In this document: positions 45,508 through 56,101 of the stretch, piece by piece
Layout of the letters: each line of letters starts with the position of its first letter
Numbering within the stretch: the first letter of the stretch is position 1
The notes under the pieces: model-generated
What the model saw: only the letters and a program-made list of their open reading frames with translations
Database searches by the model: none
What the model was told of the DNA's origin: nothing
NCBI GenBank assembly: GCA_964036195.1
Contig: OZ038454.1
Span: forward strand, 2,790,001-2,854,000
Source: Sphaerolaimus hirsutus
Taxonomy: Eukaryota; Nematoda; Chromadorea; Monhysterida; Sphaerolaimidae
Direction of reading: 5' to 3'
Length of the DNA: 64,000 nt
Translations under genes and position numbers: made by a program

Positions 45508-47701
45508 ATGGCATCAAATGACATCATTCGGTTGAATGTTGGTGGCAGCATCTATGCTACCAGTTTGGGCACATTAATGGCAGAAACAAGTAGTGTGCTT
45601 GCAATGTGGTCAGTTAAATTGACAATACTTGAGACAATGTGTTAAAAAAGGAAAATAAGGTAAGATAATAAAGTTTTTATAGCTCATGGACTAACTAACA
45701 TGTAAGAGCACTGATTCAGGTTGGATGGAGTACATCCAATTCACTCAAAATCTCATAGTATTTACATGAAAAACCAGGGGAAGTAGCAAGCAACCTACAT
45801 ATTTCAATGGAATACAAAAAATATTATGCGCTCATTCAACAGAGGCAACCAATTTATTTATTTTCCACTACTTTTATGAATGCACTTTCAGTTTTCCATT
45901 TTCCTTACCCTTCACTGAAAAATTAAAACTAGAAACATGTAAAACTCTGAAAATAAGAGAAACCACAAAAAAATTAAAAAGCTGACATGGCTCACCTTTT
46001 CAAACCTCAAATTGCAATCATTGGCTGCTATTTATGTTAAGACTATCAAAACTAACAAACAAACAACTCAGGTTTGACCCAACCAAAGCCAACAACCCAC
46101 CACTTTCTGTTGACAGAAATGGATGTTTCTTCATTGACAGAGATGGTGATGCATTCAAAGTTGTGCTGAACTATTTGAGATTGAAAAAGCATGGCCAACT
46201 TTGGGAAGCTTGTCTGCCAAAAGACCCAGACAGATTGGCACTGCTCACACAGGAGGCTGAATTTTACAAGCTTCCTTCACTTAGAGATGGTGCTGTGCAA
46301 TTGTTACAGGTTTGTTTGGAGATTTTTCCTTGATTCATTTGGATTTTGATTAACAGAGGATTTTTAAGTGATTATGTGGAGACTTTCATTCTAAAAGTTC
46401 ACATATCCAGATTTTTCGATTTTTCAAAATCGCATTTTAAAGTTTGGCGCTGGCCCGGCAGCGCCATGTTTGGGCGAAAAAAGCTTGCCTTGCACTTTTC
46501 AGATATCTCGGACATTTGTCTACAATTTTTGTGTCCCTAAATTTTGTCGGCTGGCAAATATTTTGGGAGTTATGTCATATTTTGTAAACCACCCAAAATG
46601 AGGAGTAAATTTGAAAATTTGAACTTGAAATGTAAATAACTTCCTAACGGTGCATCGCAGGGCAAAACCAATTACACCACTGAAAAGCCCTTTTCGAAAA
46701 GCACCTAAACCTAAATTTTCAGATCTATATTTATACCCGTACTCGATTTATAGAGCAAAATACTTTTGGAAATTCACGTATGAACTTTTGGAAATGAAAC
46801 TTTATTTTGTATGGGAATTCCAGCCGGCTCTTCGCGAGCGATCCGGAGCACGCGTGAACTTTTGGAAATGAAACTGTTTTTTGGACTTGAGAACCTATGA
46901 AATGAAACTCCTGTGGTCTGGGATGGATATGTGAACTTTCGACGTGAAACTTCTGTTTTTCATAGGGGATTTGAGATGGATATGTGAACTTTCGATATGA
47001 AAATTGTGATTTTTCTGAAAATCGGTACCACTGTATCTCAGGAACGAAATGGACTATAATGCTGATTTTTTTCTAAAATGTGAAAAACTATACGTGGAGG
47101 TCAAATCCACGCTTAACTCGATTTTTATGGATTTGGCGCTTGTGAACTTTTGGAACGGAAGTCCCCATGTGACCATATGACCAAATCCAGTTTGGACTCA
47201 TCTTGGTGTCAATATTCTCACATTTCGGTGTCATTATCCAGTACTGTTTCAGAACTTTTAATTTCCAAAATTCAAAAATGCTGAATATATAGGTATACTT
47301 GGCGGACTGTAAAGTATGTGCAGAATCCTACCAGAATTTAATGAATAAAATATTGTGACAAATTTCATTATTTATTATTCCATAGTAAAAACAAAATATT
47401 ATGATGAAAAAACTGTATAATTGTTGGTTCATTATTCAGATGGGTTATGGTAGGTTTCCATACTAAGTGTGATGTCCGCCGATTATAGTAAATATCCAAT
47501 GACATATCATTGCAACTCCAACATCCACCCATTCTATCCATACAGGTATGCAATGAGAGGCCTGCTGAAACATCCTATGTGAGTCAATTGTTGGTGAGAA
47601 GCATGAGCTGCCCCATGGGTCTGGAAAATGATGAGCAGGATGCATCTGTTGCAAGCAGCACAGCAGGGAAGAACTTGGAACACTCTTATTTGGATACATG
47701 A
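45508..47701 (+). CDS. KCTD-like BTB/T1 domain protein (three exons, 164 aa)
   Basis: Exons 45508-45608, 46072-46309 and 47546-47701 join in phase (2, then 0) into 165 codons ending TGA. The first ATG gives MASNDIIRLNVGGSIYATSL. The product is a single T1-type BTB domain (about residues 5-112). Its family marks are LNVGG, TLMAETSSVLAMWF, the FFIDRDGDAFKVVLNYLR core, and EAEFYKLPSL. KCTD proteins usually form pentamers and many serve as cullin-3 substrate adaptors; that role here is inferred from the family only. The 52-residue C-terminal exon (from VCNERPAETSYV to YLDT) has no domain I recognise, so the protein is short, closest in layout to the KCTD6/11/21 group. Donors are GTCAGT and GTTTGT; acceptors are CTCAG and TACAG. 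The 1.2-kb second intron holds a repeat related to the ends of the giant inverted repeat at 19.8-26.6 kb. The locus lies in CpG-poor DNA, unlike the neighbouring genes. Confidence 0.85.
46480..47165. repeat. Repeat in KCTD intron 2 related to the giant inverted repeat's ends
   Basis: ATAACTTCCTAACGGTGCAT, then AAAAGCCCTTTTCGAAAAGC, follows the same order as AAAAAGCCCGTGTCGAAAAG in the giant element. After 46780 the motif TGAACTTTTGGAAATGAAAC or variants occurs five times. Confidence 0.6.
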
Positions 47702-48580
47702 TTAATGTGGGTGATGTATCCTAAATACTTATGGCAAATATATAAAGGAGCTCAGTCCAACTCACAGCAAAATGGCATGGTAAAATGTCATACAATTTTG
47801 TCAAACATGATGCAAAACATCATAGAAATAGGTATGTAAAATATTGTGAAAAATGTCAGGGTTTGGTAATTCCTTTCTTATTCTTTAAAAATATATTTTA
47901 CATTTTACATGACATCTTACAGGGTGTTGGACAGGCTACTGGCCTTATGAAATCCATTAGATAATCTTCCAGTCATGCAATGAAAATTTTGGTTTTGTGC
48001 TTAGAAGTTGTTGCAGGAAAACACGTGCCCACCACAGAAGGTTTATTCAATATTACGATTTGTCTCTGGGCCTATTTTTTAACCTTTGTTCAGGTTTTTG
48101 CTCAGTACATTTCTTGTTTCTGCATTTGTGGCCCTGCAGCGAAAAAAAACTGTTCAGAGACGGAAGCAATTTTCCCCATGTGCCATGCATCTCAACAAAT
48201 CAGTGTCAATGAAAAACATTGCGGCTTGTGAAAACAAACACTTTCTACATTTACACTGTGAATCATTTAACATACCTATGATAGCATGATCATGTCTTCA
48301 CAAAACTTTTGGTATATTCTACATAGAATTTTACATTAGGTATATTATATCATTATCTTTTGGGTTGTTTTGTGAACACAGACATTCCTATACTCTTGAT
48401 AACACTAGACATTTTACAGCCTTGGCTGCATTGTAAAAGTTTTATATTCACATCATAACCTGTCTGATATCAATGAACTTCAAACTGCAGTGAAAGTGTG
48501 ATTTAAAGTGACTTTGGCAGAAACGGTAGTGTATTCAATAAATACGAATTTTTCTCTGCAAAATTAAATTTTTGGACACA
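47702..48580. other. Intergenic after the KCTD gene, no gene recognised
   Basis: Contains a faint MITE-G-like trace (AGGGTGTTGGACAGGC near 47920) but no exon I can support. Confidence 0.45.
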
Positions 48581-48796
48581 ATGACAACAAAAACAACCCA
48601 CAACAGAACAGAAAATTTTCCGCCAATGAATGTTCGGCCTGGAAAAGTTTATTATGCACCCCATGTTTTTCTACCATTTTATCGAGTTACCGTACTCCAG
48701 CAGAATATACAGGATATCGTGCAGATAACTAAATTATTTAAATTTATCAAAATTTTCGTCATTTACACTTCACACACAAAACGTAAATACACATAA
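48581..48796 (+). CDS. Small ORF of 71 codons, unrecognised
   Basis: An ATG at 48581 (context ACACAATGA) opens a 71-codon frame beginning MTTKTTHNRTENFPPMNVRP and ending HTKRKYT. It is basic and tyrosine-rich with no domain I recognise. It sits between the KCTD gene and the CARE/CCAAT cluster and is not obviously repeat-derived. It could be a first exon, a small protein, or chance. Confidence 0.2.
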   Translation: MTTKTTHNRTENFPPMNVRPGKVYYAPHVFLPFYRVTVLQQNIQDIVQITKLFKFIKIFVIYTSHTKRKYT

Positions 48797-48839
48797 AGTA
48801 CCCAATTCAACAAATTATTAATCCGGTGCGATTAAAGTG

Positions 48840-48960
48840 GGCGGCTGATGCAACACTTGATAATATGCCAGTTTGGATGACATCATTATAAACCAATCAG
48901 CTCCGAGAAACGATTACGCATTTAACCAATGAGCATCACGGATACACAACTTTTCGGGAA
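48840..48960 (+). promoter_or_regulatory. Promoter-like cluster: CARE/ATF4 site, CRE-like site and two CCAAT boxes
   Basis: TGATGCAA at 48846-48853 is the reverse complement of the C/EBP-ATF response element TTGCATCA. A CRE/AP-1-like TGACATCAT is at 48878-48886. CCAAT boxes stand at 48893-48897 and 48926-48930. The stretch is unusually repeat-free. It lies about 2 kb upstream of the ATF4-like coding start and on the same strand, so it may drive that gene through a non-coding first exon, possibly with autoregulation. That assignment is inference. Confidence 0.35.
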
Positions 48961-49539
48961 GTTATGAATCGCAGCCGCAAAAAAGAAAAAATCAGCTGTT
49001 CGATCGAAGTTCGTCTCCCGTTATTGATTTGATCCCAAAAAGTAAAAGGAACAGTTGAGTTGACAAAAATCTGCTGCAACAATGGCACAGTTCTAGTTGG
49101 AACTCGGTTTGGCAACAAAAGCACACGGGAATTTCCCTTGTGCATACTTCTAGTGCGTTTGTTTGATGGGGGTACTAATTTTTTTAAGCTTGCTAGATAA
49201 CACAGTGTGGGATGCCCGTATTTAAAATTTATCATAATAATCAGTTATACTCCGGTTACTTTACACCCTGCACGCGTGGTTCCCGCTGGAAGTGTGCCAA
49301 CGATGGTTAGCACGTGCGAGTTTCATAAAAAGATGACAAAATTGATTGTTGTTATAATGTTATTCATTAACATATTCACATCGATGAATTTTTTGCATCT
49401 TTTTACGGAAATCGCATGACTTGACAATCATTGGCACGCTTCCAACACGAGACATAAATCAGTGCGACGGCAGAGTATCATGTACGCAGAGTATATCCTT
49501 TATCACGAGGCTTAATCCACGAAGTAGCTCAGAGGTCAA

Positions 49540-50852
49540 TTCTGCAAGTTCAGAAGTGAAAAGCCCGTTTGAGGTGAAAGTTTAGTCTTTAAGTGAAATG
49601 TGAAGTAATAATTTAAAAGAGAAATGAATTGGGAGTGAGAATTCAAATGATAAGTAACACTTTAAAAAACATATGGCAAGTGACATACACGCTTAAAAAT
49701 AAGTAATATTTATGTACATGGTCCGGCTGAAAAGTCCCCGGGCAGTGCTCGCCATTCGCACTAGGGGTAAGCTACGGTCATAAAATTTCGACATGTTAAG
49801 ATATCAGGTGTTTTGAGTTTTCACCCAAAATTTCACGCCTATAGCTCCACCCACTGCGGAACTGTGGGGGTTACAATTTCGGTCATTTTGTACTGATGTA
49901 CAAATGGTGCTCTAGCTCAATGCTGCTTTAAGTTGTGATCATGAAAATTTGGCTAGTGTAAGCCACCAGTGTTGGCAATGTGCCAGTACTAACCAACATA
50001 GCTATGATATCATAAGCCTAGTTCATATTGTCATTTCTGTCACTACTCTCACTACCAAATTCATCATTCTGCCTCTCCTTCTCAAAAAGTGGTTAATACA
50101 GGATGCATTTTGCATGCACACTGCTGTTGAACACAGGTAATGTGTCCACTACAGATTAGTAATGAAACATAGGGAAATTTTAGACACATAACTCACTTAC
50201 TGCATATTTCAAAACAACATTAAAATCACTGCAATACAACATGATCTCAGATGATCACCAAAAACATCCATCACAGTTCCACGTTTCTTGCACATCTCCC
50301 TGATCTGCATTTTATTTTACCTTTATAGCAATGATATTGATAAAAGTGTTGAATATTATCAGCACATTACAACACTGGTGGCTTACACTAGCCAAAGTTT
50401 CATGATCACAACTTACAGCAGCATTGAGCTAGAGCACCATTTGTACATCAGTACAAAATGACCGAAATTGAAACCCCCACGGTTTCGCAGTGGGTGGAGC
50501 TAGAGGGGTAAAATTTTAGGTAAAAATTCAAAACACCTGATATCTTAACCTGTCAAAATTTTATGACCGTGGCTTACCCCTAGCGCGAATGGCGAGCACT
50601 GCCAGGGGACTTTTCAGCCGGACCATGTATATATCAATAATCATTATAGTATTATCCAGTAAGGCATAATTATTTCTATATTCATATTAATAATTACAAA
50701 AAATTGAACTTTTTACTTCTCACACCTAAATTTACCTTTCTTTCAATTTTTACGTTTCATTTCACTTCTAAATTTACTTTTATTTGAACTTTTACTTCTA
50801 ACTTCTAAATATATTTTTTTACTTCTCAACTTGCGAAATTGAGCCCAGTACA
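49540..50852. mobile_element. MITE-H-like copy split by a long inverted-repeat insertion
   Basis: Left part TTCTGCAAGTTCAGAAGTGA with AAGTGAAATGTGAAGTAAT; right part ends TTACTTCTCAACTTGCGAAA then TTGAGCCCAG. The middle is the element at 49719-50631. Confidence 0.65.
49719..50631. mobile_element. Palindromic element with 250-bp inverted ends (CATGGTCCGGCTGAAAAGTC)
   Basis: The left arm (about 49719-49975) and right arm (about 50372-50631) are inverted copies, starting CATGGTCCGGCTGAAAAGTC and ending with its complement; the likely target is TA. The 400-bp centre has no recognisable gene. Confidence 0.82.
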
Positions 50853-50918
50853 GACAAAACATGTATTTACATATAACAAATACCCCCCCCCCCAACGAAA
50901 ACGCAGAAACCCTTCAAA

Positions 50919-53900
50919 ATGGCGTTCGTCCGAAGTGAAAGCCCGGCCAGCCCGGCACCCTTACCCGTACAACTGGAATCGATCTTAACACCACTGGAAC
51001 TAGACCTACTCTTTGACAATGACCAAAGCGCTGACAATGTCCAGCCCCTTGCCGATCACGGGCGCCAGCCTGTATGGCTTCAGCGAGGACTACAGCCCGC
51101 CCGGCGCCAACGTGACTTTGCTGCAGGCGCTCCAGCCCAGCGCCGCGGATACGCTCCCTGTTGTGCCGTCGGTTGTTTTTTTATGTGGTCGGGCTTCCAA
51201 CGGGATTGGGGTTTCGGGTTAAGGGTTGCAAAATCCCGGAACTTTTCGGGATTCGGAATCGGGATCCCGTTTGAGCCCTATGAACCGTATTTCCTCGAAT
51301 TACCCCCGGGGTGTTTATTTTTTGAGAGTGGAAATTTTGAGGGGGGTATTTCGAGGAAATACGGTATGTTTGGGAAGACTTATGTGGGTGGTTCAGTGTG
51401 GACTTGTGTTTAGTTGACAACTGAAACTGATAAATCTGGTATGGACACTTTGAGTTCGCCAGAACGAACCATTTTTTTATAAAACCCCTTAAAGCAGAAT
51501 TAAAGAAGATATAAATTTGTGAACATATATAAAAAATATCAACATATTTATCAACAAAATCAAATAAATATCAATAATATCATCAACCCCACAGGCAACC
51601 GGGTGCTGTGTTTGTGGCTGCTGACCAAAATTCCCCCAGCGCTGGTGACATTTCATTTCCAAACACTACTCCTTTTCCAACACTATCTTACAATGGCAAT
51701 TTTGACGATTTTTCTGCAATTTCTGGCAATTATTTTGGTGATGATGGCGGGAAGTATTTCGGCTCTGATTTGGGTGGGGATTTGTGTACGCTGGAAGCTG
51801 GGGCTGAGCGAGATTCGGGATTTTTGGGGATCATTTCAAGTGAGTTTTGCGGACGCCCGCACCCCCAATTGTCATCTTTATTAAGCGCCAGCTGGTGCAG
51901 TCTTTAAAGTGTAATGTAAAGTGGAATGAAAGATGTCAATCAAAATAAAAAAGAAAAGATTTTGTATCAGAATTTTTGACATTGTGCTTGACAGTTGACA
52001 CTTTACAGGGTACGGGACTGCTCCCTGGTGCACAAATCGATTTCCACGCGCCGAATTGCAAGTCAGGGCATCGTTCGCAGAGGATGTTCTATTTGCGCGT
52101 GCTAATTGCTTCCCAATGGCCCAAAAACCTCATTTTGGTGCTAAACCATTCCAAATTCCCAGGCGAGTCTTGGCTGGAATCCATGGACTACGACATTGAC
52201 AGTACCATCTCTGCACCACCACAAAACCACACGGCGTGCACGCGTGACCAAGTTCGAGACCATGATGGTTCTGTGACTTTTTGCACTTCTCCATTGGGCA
52301 GCAGCGATGATGAGATTATCGACCCGGTTGGATCCAGTTCGCCGCTGGGCCACAGATTGAGTCCAGTTGACATTTTGAGGGTGAGTTTTGTTTTTTAGGA
52401 GTTTGTTGTAGGGTTCAAACGGGACCAGTTTTTCGGACCGGGACCGGGACCAGAAATTTTCTAATGTCGGGACCGGGACCGGGACTGGGGGGTCGGGACC
52501 GGGACCGGGACCGGGACTGGCTTTTTTCAATTGTCGGGACCGGGACCGGGACTGGGGGGTCGGGACCGGGACTGGGATTTGCCGAACCAGGTACCGGCAC
52601 CGCGGTATTGTTTGAAATTTATTGGTATGTAATATCCAGCCAATGTTGTTCCACACACCTCAACTGTGTGAAAGAACACTCTCAATGTATTAGCCTTTTC
52701 TTATAACATTATTCAAGCAGTATTCCATTGCCATCTTCACTTGAACTTGTGAATATATGATGAAACGCAATGTACGCAGGATTTTTTTGGGAGGGGGGGC
52801 GGCGCCAGTTGTAGGCGCCAGCGCCATGCCAGCATTGGCGCTGGCGTTGGCGCCAACGTCTATAATATAGGTATCTATATATACCTGTATTTCGTACTAG
52901 AATCATGTTGGGGACCGTTCTAACGCTGTCACATTATGGAAAAATACGTAGTAATCATTGGCTGGGTATTTGCGCGCTTGCGCGCAAAAATTTTTTAGAT
53001 GTCCCTACAAAATCGCTTTAGAAAAGTGCCATTTCTGGCAAAAATTTTTGAAAGATACGTTTTTTCCATCCCTTGTCGGGACCGCTATAAAATTCCGGGA
53101 CCGGGACTGGGTGGTCGGGACCGGGACCGGGACCGGGACTGGGGTGTCGGGACCGGGACCGGGACCGCCCCAGTCCCGACTTTTTGCCGAACCATGTACC
53201 GGGACCGCGGTCCCGTTTGAACCCTAGTTTGTTGTGATGGTAGGGTGCTGGAGTTGTTATTGTGGTTCTGTATAGAACAGATGGTTATCTCTATTTTCGA
53301 GTTGTTCACTTTTTGCTAACTAACCATAAAATCTGGAAGAGTTACAGATCTTTTCGATGCGCGATAAACATAAATATTTACCTCTAAAACACGGCCGTTC
53401 TATTTCTCTTCTAAAAAAGCTATTATGTTAGCCGCCCTCGGTACCCCCCCCCCCAAAAAAAAAATTATATACCGTATATCCCACTCAGATATCCTCAGAT
53501 CAATGTGCACGTTTGTCATAAATATTCACACAGGAGATCCGCATGGAGGCAGCCGCATTCGAGCAGCGCGCAGCCATTCAAGCGCCAAAAATCATCGTTC
53601 CCAATTCTGTGCAAGTCGATGACCAGTCGTCAACGGGTGCCGATGAACAGTCATTTTTGGAAAGTGACAGTGACTATGAAGAGGTAGGTTTGGTTGAAGA
53701 TGTTTTTTTAAAATTGTGTGTTTTTAAAAATGTTTTTAAAAAAGCTGGTGGCCGCCGACCTTGCTGTTTTTCCCACTACTTTTGTTGGGTTTCTGGGTGG
53801 TGGTATCGCATTTGATGCAAAATGTGTACCAAGTGCACCCCCCTTATCTTCGGTGGTAAATAGTTAAAGAAATGTACATATATTTTTCTAAAAAAGCACG

Positions 53901-54237
53901 TTGCATTTTTTCTAATGAGCAAGGATTTGAAAAAAATCCCACCTTTTCAAAATCCGCACTTTTTAAAAAACATTTCCAACCATTCACCACACAGGGCCCT
54001 GAAAATTCAAAATCGTTGCGTAAACGTCCAAACGCAACCGATAGACGCGAACGCAAAAAGGCGCAGAATCGACGAGCGGCGATCCGGTACAGACAAAAAC
54101 AGCAGAAACTGAAGGAACAGCAGCAGATGCAGTGCGCACAATTAGAGACGAAAAACAAGGATTTGAAAAAATCGGTCGATGGCAAGCGTTTTGAGATCGA
54201 CTATTTGAAAAAGTTGTTGAAAGAAATGAGAGGTTGA
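50919..54237 (+). CDS. ATF4-like bZIP transcription factor; exon 1 frame uncertain
   Basis: Secure exons: 51595-51839, 52163-52380, 53534-53683 and 53995-54237 (TGA), all in one phase-consistent frame. The last exon encodes the bZIP: basic region RRERKKAQNRRAAIRYRQKQ, followed by a leucine-zipper-like helix ending YLKKLLKEMRG. The AAIRYRQK signature and the C-terminal placement of the bZIP match ATF4 (stress-response, DNA-binding dimer, nuclear). Upstream exons are acidic and Ser-rich (FDDFSAISGNYFGDDGG, SFLESDSDYEE), typical of activation domains. Exon 1 begins near 50919 and has two open frames: one from ATG 50919 (MAFVRSESPASPAPLP, with a good start context, AAAATGG) and one from ATG 51019 (MTKALTMSSPLPITGASLYG). 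Neither joins exon 2 (which needs phase 2) through the obvious donor TCG/GTTGTT at about 51176. A weak donor or a missed small exon is needed. The arrangement resembles the overlapping uORF of animal ATF4 mRNAs. Intron 3 holds a complete hAT-like element (52409-53226). Confidence 0.82.
51185..51282. mobile_element. Short degenerate GGGATC element just after ATF4-like exon 1
   Basis: Contains CCAACGGGATTGGGG at the left and GGGATCCCGTTTGAGCCCTA at the right. It lies directly after the apparent end of exon 1 and may have blurred the splice donor. Confidence 0.6.
51283..51368. mobile_element. Minimal MITE-D copy in ATF4-like intron 1
   Basis: Only the two ends remain (ACCGTATTTCCTCGAATTAC and TATTTCGAGGAAATACGGTA), about 80 bp. 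Confidence 0.8.
51892..52028. mobile_element. MITE-G copy in ATF4-like intron 2
   Basis: AGCTGGTGCAGTCTTTAAAG to TACGGGACTGCTCCCTGG. Confidence 0.72.
52409..53226. mobile_element. hAT-like element, TAGGGTT ends, GGGACC core
   Basis: Same ends as the GGGATC element (TAGGGTTCAAACGGGACC, GGTCCCGTTTGAACCCTA) but the core unit is GGGACC. Perfect 8-bp duplication GTTTGTTG (52401-52408, 53227-53234). It fills most of intron 3 of the ATF4-like gene. Confidence 0.93.
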
Positions 54238-54621
54238 TATCAAAAGATGCACGCGATATCCCACCCTACACTGTATGTGTCATCTGTAATTCTTTGTGCT
54301 GGAATGGTTCGAATTCTGCACTCTGGTTTTTAAAACGTGTTTTTTAAAGTTACCTGTTCTGTCATGTAAAAAATGGAAAAACCTTTTTGGCGTATTCTAA
54401 TTTTATGTGTAAACGCAGGCATGTTTTAAAGCCCTACCTGCAATGACTGGTGTTGCTTCAGTTCTGAGCAAAAAATATATGAAAAAGTACCATTCTATCA
54501 GAAGAAATCTGCTAAATAATCAATCGATAAGAACTGTATACCTATTTACCATCTGATCTCGTTTTTTAATAACAGTTATGGACTGATCAAGATGTTTAAA
54601 ATTCGCCTTTTGGATGTGATA

Positions 54622-54829
54622 ATGGTCCACACACTAGTTGACATCGCAAATTCATGTCAACTGAATGTCAATGAAATAATACAAAAAAATTTGAAAGCAT
54701 CACACTTCACAGAAACAATGAAAATCGAGTCTCGATTTAAAATTTACTATGCTCTATCACATAGGAAATTTGACATCACATAATTAGGTAACCAACATTT
54801 AGTTTATGTCAACTAGTGTGTATGGGCCT
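54622..54829. mobile_element. MITE-B copy downstream of the ATF4-like gene
   Basis: Diverged in the core but with both ends (CACACACTAGTTGACATCGC and GTCAACTAGTGTGTATGGGC). Confidence 0.75.
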
Positions 54830-54997
54830 TAAACAAATGACGTAGACCCAATAATACCCAATTTTATTAGGGATTTTTGGGTCCATCGATATCAAAAAGT
54901 TATGTTTCGCCAGCCAACCATAATTTTGGTTGCTTTTCGATATGGATATCCGTTTTTTTCCCTGAAATTTGCGATGTCGGTATTCCGCATCAAGGAC

Positions 54998-55160
54998 AGA
55001 ACACTCCCAGACCTTGTAGAATGTCAAACGACATGCAAAGTGTTAAGATGCACTTCAAATGTCAAACGACCGGTAAACAAGAAAAAATCTCGAGTTTTTA
55101 CAGTGCATTTACTTTACTTTTGACACTTGCATTACATTTGACATTTAACGATCTTTTGGA
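54998..55160. mobile_element. MITE-G-like remnant
   Basis: CTCCCAGACCTTGTAGAATG followed by TGTCAAACGACA and the mirror TTGACACTTGCATTACATTT; the right end is missing. Confidence 0.55.
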
Positions 55161-55294
55161 CGTTTTTTTTGAAAACTTTCCTGCCCCACGGTTGCTACCC
55201 ACTGTTTGGATTGTCTGTACACTTTTTGTTATTGCAACATCACTCGTTACCCCCACCCATCACATTTTGCATATTACCAGTTTTTGCGTAGAAA

Positions 55295-55442
55295 TGGCCC
55301 CGCACACAGTGGTTTTCTGCGGAAATCTTTAAAAAAATTGCTTCCAATGCATTTGATCAACTGAAAAGCGTTCAAAGCTGATTTATGAGTTTTATTTTTT
55401 TCCGAAATTTCGGTGGCAAACTAGTGTGTGTACACATTATTT
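55295..55442. mobile_element. MITE-I-like copy
   Basis: GGCCCCGCACACAGTGGTTT to GGCAAACTAGTGTGTGT. Confidence 0.7.
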
Positions 55443-55761
55443 TTTGTGTTTTGCTAATAATATTGAAATAATTAATAATTTAAAAAGTCACCGTGCTGTT
55501 TGAGACGTTTACCTGAATAAACATATTTTCACTAAAATTTGCTGTTTTCATATCTTTGTTTTAGTTCTCTAGAGTTTGATATATGGAGCAGTAAGTTCTA
55601 TTTATTGAAGTATTATTGTTCCCATGCGTTCACCAATTATTTACCTATTTATGATTCAAAGTGAATATATAAATAATATCCATGTAAGTAGAATGCAGAA
55701 TGAAATAATAAATTTGTTCAATGTAGTTAGCGATGAAAAAATGTGTAATTTTAATTAAATA

Positions 55762-55810
55762 TACCGTATTTCCTAGAAATACCCTCAGGGGGTTTATTTT
55801 TAAGTATTTA
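55762..55810 (+). mobile_element. MITE-D left-end fragment
   Basis: TACCGTATTTCCTAGAAATA followed by CCCTCAGGGGGTTTATTTTT; the other end is not seen. Confidence 0.6.
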
Positions 55811-55878
55811 TTGGGTAAAAGTAGGTAGGTACCGTCTAACAATTATGAACTACCTAGTGTGTGGGCTGCCATTATGCT

Positions 55879-56008
55879 TTATCTGGTGCCAGTTCCGCAA
55901 ATTGAAAAGTGAAAAGTGAAATGGCAAAAGCGAAGAAAAATTACTTTTTCTTTTTTTTACTTCGCCTTTGCCATTTCACTTCTCATTTTGCGGAACTGGC
56001 CCCAGATT
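55879..56008. mobile_element. MITE-H copy, short
   Basis: CTGGTGCCAGTTCCGCAAAT to TTTGCGGAACTGGCCCCAG. Confidence 0.83.
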
Positions 56009-56101
56009 TCAAAAAATGTCTTCCTACTCTTTGAGGCATAGATTCATAATACAAATAGTTGAAAAAAATTCTTGCGCAACCATTACATGTAAATATCTAC
56101 T

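Noticed and set aside
48936-49235. 99-codon minus-strand open frame
   Set aside because: Covers the CCAAT-box region, with no family resemblance and no splice sites; judged chance.
50966-51003. A 37-nt GT..AG segment in ATF4-like exon 1 that would join the two frames
   Set aside because: It would fix N-terminal continuity in frame, but every other intron here is well over 100 nt, so an intron this short is unlikely; left as a point for transcript data.
52415-53309. Pro-Val and Gly-Thr repeat open frames
   Set aside because: Translation of the GGGACC core of the element in ATF4-like intron 3.
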